DNA of 64,000 bases from Streblospio benedicti. Lineage: Eukaryota; Annelida; Polychaeta; Spionida; Spionidae. The notes beneath the pieces were generated by a model that saw only the letters and a program-made list of their open reading frames with translations, made no database searches and was not told the origin of the DNA. Where the stretch lies: the NCBI GenBank assembly GCA_019095985.1, contig CM032665.1, forward strand, positions 32,422,089 through 32,486,088, read 5' to 3'. Positions within the stretch are counted from its first letter, which is position 1, and each line of letters opens with the position of its first letter. The position numbers and the translations under genes were made by a program. Positions 62,318-64,000 of the stretch are shown piece by piece.

Positions 62318-63205
62318 ATGAAAATGGCATCTGCCTCAAGAGAACTTAAATGTCTCGAATCTGCTGCAAAAGCAGTCCGTAATGCCAAGGCTCTGGTGGT
62401 GACTTGTGGAGCTGGAATGGGATGCGACTCTGGACTGCCTGACTTCAGAGGAAAGGATGGATTCTGGAGAGCATATCCCCCTCTCAAAGATCTCGGTATA
62501 ACCCTACCTGACATGAGTAATCCCAAATGGTTTGACACTGATCCCGAATTCGCGTGGGGATTCTTTGGACATCGGTACCATCTTTACGAGAACGCAGTTC
62601 CACATCGGGGCTTCGAGATTCTGAAGCGGTGGGGTGAAAAGATGGAGAGCGGATACTTTGTGTTTACTAGCAATGTTGATGGCCATTTTCAGAAGGCAGG
62701 TTATCATGAAGATAAGATAATTGAATGCCATGGGTCTATACATTTCATGCAATGCATTGATACTAATAAATGTGGAAGCATATGGCCTGTTCCAAAGGGT
62801 TCGATAAAACCGGTGTCAGTTGAGACACTTCGTATGGATCCGCCTCTGCCAATGGGGCCTCCAGAAACAAATGAATTTCCAGCCAGACCTAATATTTTGA
62901 TGTTCGGTGACTGGGGCTGGGTGAACACAAGAGAACGACAGCAAATGAGGAATTATGCAAAGTTTAAGGCAGAAGTTGCAGATAAACCAATAGTTGTGGT
63001 GGAGATAGGCGCAGGAACAGCAGTGCCTACTGTCAGATATGAGAGCGAAGAGTGGGTAGATTCTCGATTTAACCATAAAGACTCGGTTTTGATAAGGATA
63101 AATCCAGGTGAACCAGAAGTGCCAGATGCGGAGAAAAATATTGGTCTTCCAATGAAGGGACTAGCAGCATTGGAAGAAATTGATGGACTTTTGAAGGCTA
63201 TGTAA
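62318..63205 (+). CDS. Sirtuin-like (SIR2 family) NAD-dependent deacylase, intronless coding region
   Basis: A 295-residue SIR2-family protein. Sirtuins remove acyl groups from lysine using NAD+. Motifs from the Met at 62318: GAGMGCDSGLPDFRG (31-45) matches the NAD-binding GAGxSxxxGIPDFR; TSNVDGHF (117-124) matches TQNID; ECHGS (136-140) holds the presumed catalytic His138; VVEIGAGTAVP matches the C-terminal nucleotide-binding GTS region. The zinc module is reduced: only Cys146 and Cys152 are seen and no second CxxC pair follows. An in-frame TGA lies just upstream, so translation starts at 62318 or at the second ATG (62324, better context aaaatgg). The coding region has no intron, unlike KSR. 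The sequence style (GLPDFRG-x-DGFWRAYPPL) recalls bacterial-type SIR2 proteins; that is inference. Cellular location is unknown; no targeting peptide is evident. Confidence 0.9.
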   Translation: MKMASASRELKCLESAAKAVRNAKALVVTCGAGMGCDSGLPDFRGKDGFWRAYPPLKDLGITLPDMSNPKWFDTDPEFAWGFFGHRYHLYENAVPHRGFEILKRWGEKMESGYFVFTSNVDGHFQKAGYHEDKIIECHGSIHFMQCIDTNKCGSIWPVPKGSIKPVSVETLRMDPPLPMGPPETNEFPARPNILMFGDWGWVNTRERQQMRNYAKFKAEVADKPIVVVEIGAGTAVPTVRYESEEWVDSRFNHKDSVLIRINPGEPEVPDAEKNIGLPMKGLAALEEIDGLLKAM

Positions 63206-63284
63206 CCACAGCAATTTATCATTGGTTTTTTTTATTAAGGATTTATAGATTTTATTTTTATTTCCTGTATCACGATCAGTAATC

Positions 63285-63290
63285 AATAAA
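63285..63290 (+). promoter_or_regulatory. Poly(A) signal of the sirtuin gene
   Basis: AATAAA in aatcaataaaattg, 80 bases after the stop codon at 63203-63205. The spacing suits a short 3' UTR. Confidence 0.55.
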
Positions 63291-63651
63291 ATTGTTTAAA
63301 ATGATTCTTACTCCATACAACTACAGTGATTTTATTATTAATATATGTCTATACAATTTAACTCTTATTCATGCAAGTGTTGTTAGATATCCAAAGTTTC
63401 GAATATTCAAATTAGCATTTAAAAAGTTCACTATAAAGATAAAAGTTATCGACGGAAGAAAGATGTCCTGTATAGAAAAGTATCTTCATGGACAAGTTCC
63501 ACGGTATAAGGTTGCATTCTGTTGTCCATTTATTTGCTTGGGCAACAGGACACGCCATTAAAACAACCACTAGACACTGTATTTTATTCGCAGTTATTTT
63601 CTTTTCACAATCGTGTTTCACAGAAATGCAACATAAAGTGAATATGTATGA

Positions 63652-63802
63652 CATAGGCAGAGCCAGGTTTTTTTTAAAAAAAAAAGGGGGGGGGGCGCAC
63701 TTAAGGAAAAGAGGGGGCGCACTTACGGGATTTCATGAAAAACCCTATGAAAATGAAGTATTTTGGTGGGAAAGGGGGCGCCCGCCCCTGGATCTGCCTA
63801 TG
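63652..63802. mobile_element. MITE of the 'aggcagatccagg' family, near-complete copy
   Basis: About 150 bases bounded by inverted ends cataggcagagccagg and cctggatctgcctatg. The interior holds gggggcgcactta twice, then ggatttcatgaaaaacccta and tgaagtattttggtgggaaa. No coding capacity. Confidence 0.75.
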
Positions 63803-63839
63803 TGTATGTGTCTTTTCTTTTTGGATTATATACAAACAT

Positions 63840-63883
63840 ACAATTCACTTGTCACACAATTCACTTGTCACACTATTCACTTA
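63840..63883. repeat. Short tandem repeat, unit caattcacttgtcaca
   Basis: Two and a half copies of a 16-base unit. Confidence 0.6.
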
Positions 63884-64000
63884 AGATCATGAACTGGAGG
63901 ATTTACAGAGCTACATGTATGGACTTGAACGCATTATTTAGATAAATATTTATCTAAGAATAATGATCAGGACAGTCAGGGAAACGGCGGCAGTTATTGT

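Noticed and set aside
1-64000. CRISPR arrays, operons or bacterial defence genes
   Set aside because: No evenly spaced repeats or clustered prokaryotic genes; the window is an intron-rich animal-type genome.

Overview
The window is eukaryotic: AT-rich, intron-dense, and scattered with short non-autonomous DNA transposons and tRNA-derived SINEs. The frequent acatgtacatgt-type palindromes, the short TIR elements and a Ty3/gypsy-type retrotransposon suit a marine invertebrate. I cannot place it to phylum from sequence alone.

The main gene is a plus-strand KSR (kinase suppressor of Ras) homologue. Twelve in-phase exons can be followed from 11685 to the stop at 47237. They encode a zinc-binding C1 domain split over two exons, a 386-codon Ser/Gly-rich linker in one GC-rich exon, a pseudokinase domain over eight exons, and a short tail resembling the C-terminal 14-3-3 site of RAF kinases. 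The 5' exons were not found and probably lie to the left of the window or in unrecognised parts of 1-11684. The protein would be a scaffold for RAF-MEK-ERK signalling. Its kinase domain has lost more catalytic motifs than vertebrate KSR.

Downstream are two plus-strand genes. At 54232-55022 is an unrecognised multi-pass membrane protein encoded mostly or wholly by one exon. At 62318-63205 is an intronless sirtuin-like (SIR2 family) NAD-dependent deacylase with a reduced zinc module, apparently with a spliced 5' leader.

Region by region: 1-11684 holds no confident gene, several pogo-like MITEs (one with another MITE inside it), SINE pieces, a GC-rich island at about 1960-2215, and a degenerate short-unit repeat at 10508-10860. 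11772-25968 is a 14 kb KSR intron with a second SINE family, MITEs and small tandem duplications. 28242-38033 is a 9.8 kb intron with one clear SINE and little other recognisable repeat. 38034-47237 holds the pseudokinase exons. 47238-54231 holds the KSR 3' UTR, a LINE remnant, a MITE and a hairpin element. 55023-58990 holds a second hairpin element and another MITE. 58995-61955 is a MITE split by a broken Ty3/gypsy-type LTR retrotransposon that itself contains a further insertion carrying the start of an OTU-type protease domain. 61956-64000 holds the sirtuin and another MITE copy.

I found no operon-like or defence-like system. The most unusual items are the degenerate KSR pseudokinase with a RAF-like tail, the intronless sirtuin, the unrecognised membrane protein and the nested OTU-bearing insertion.
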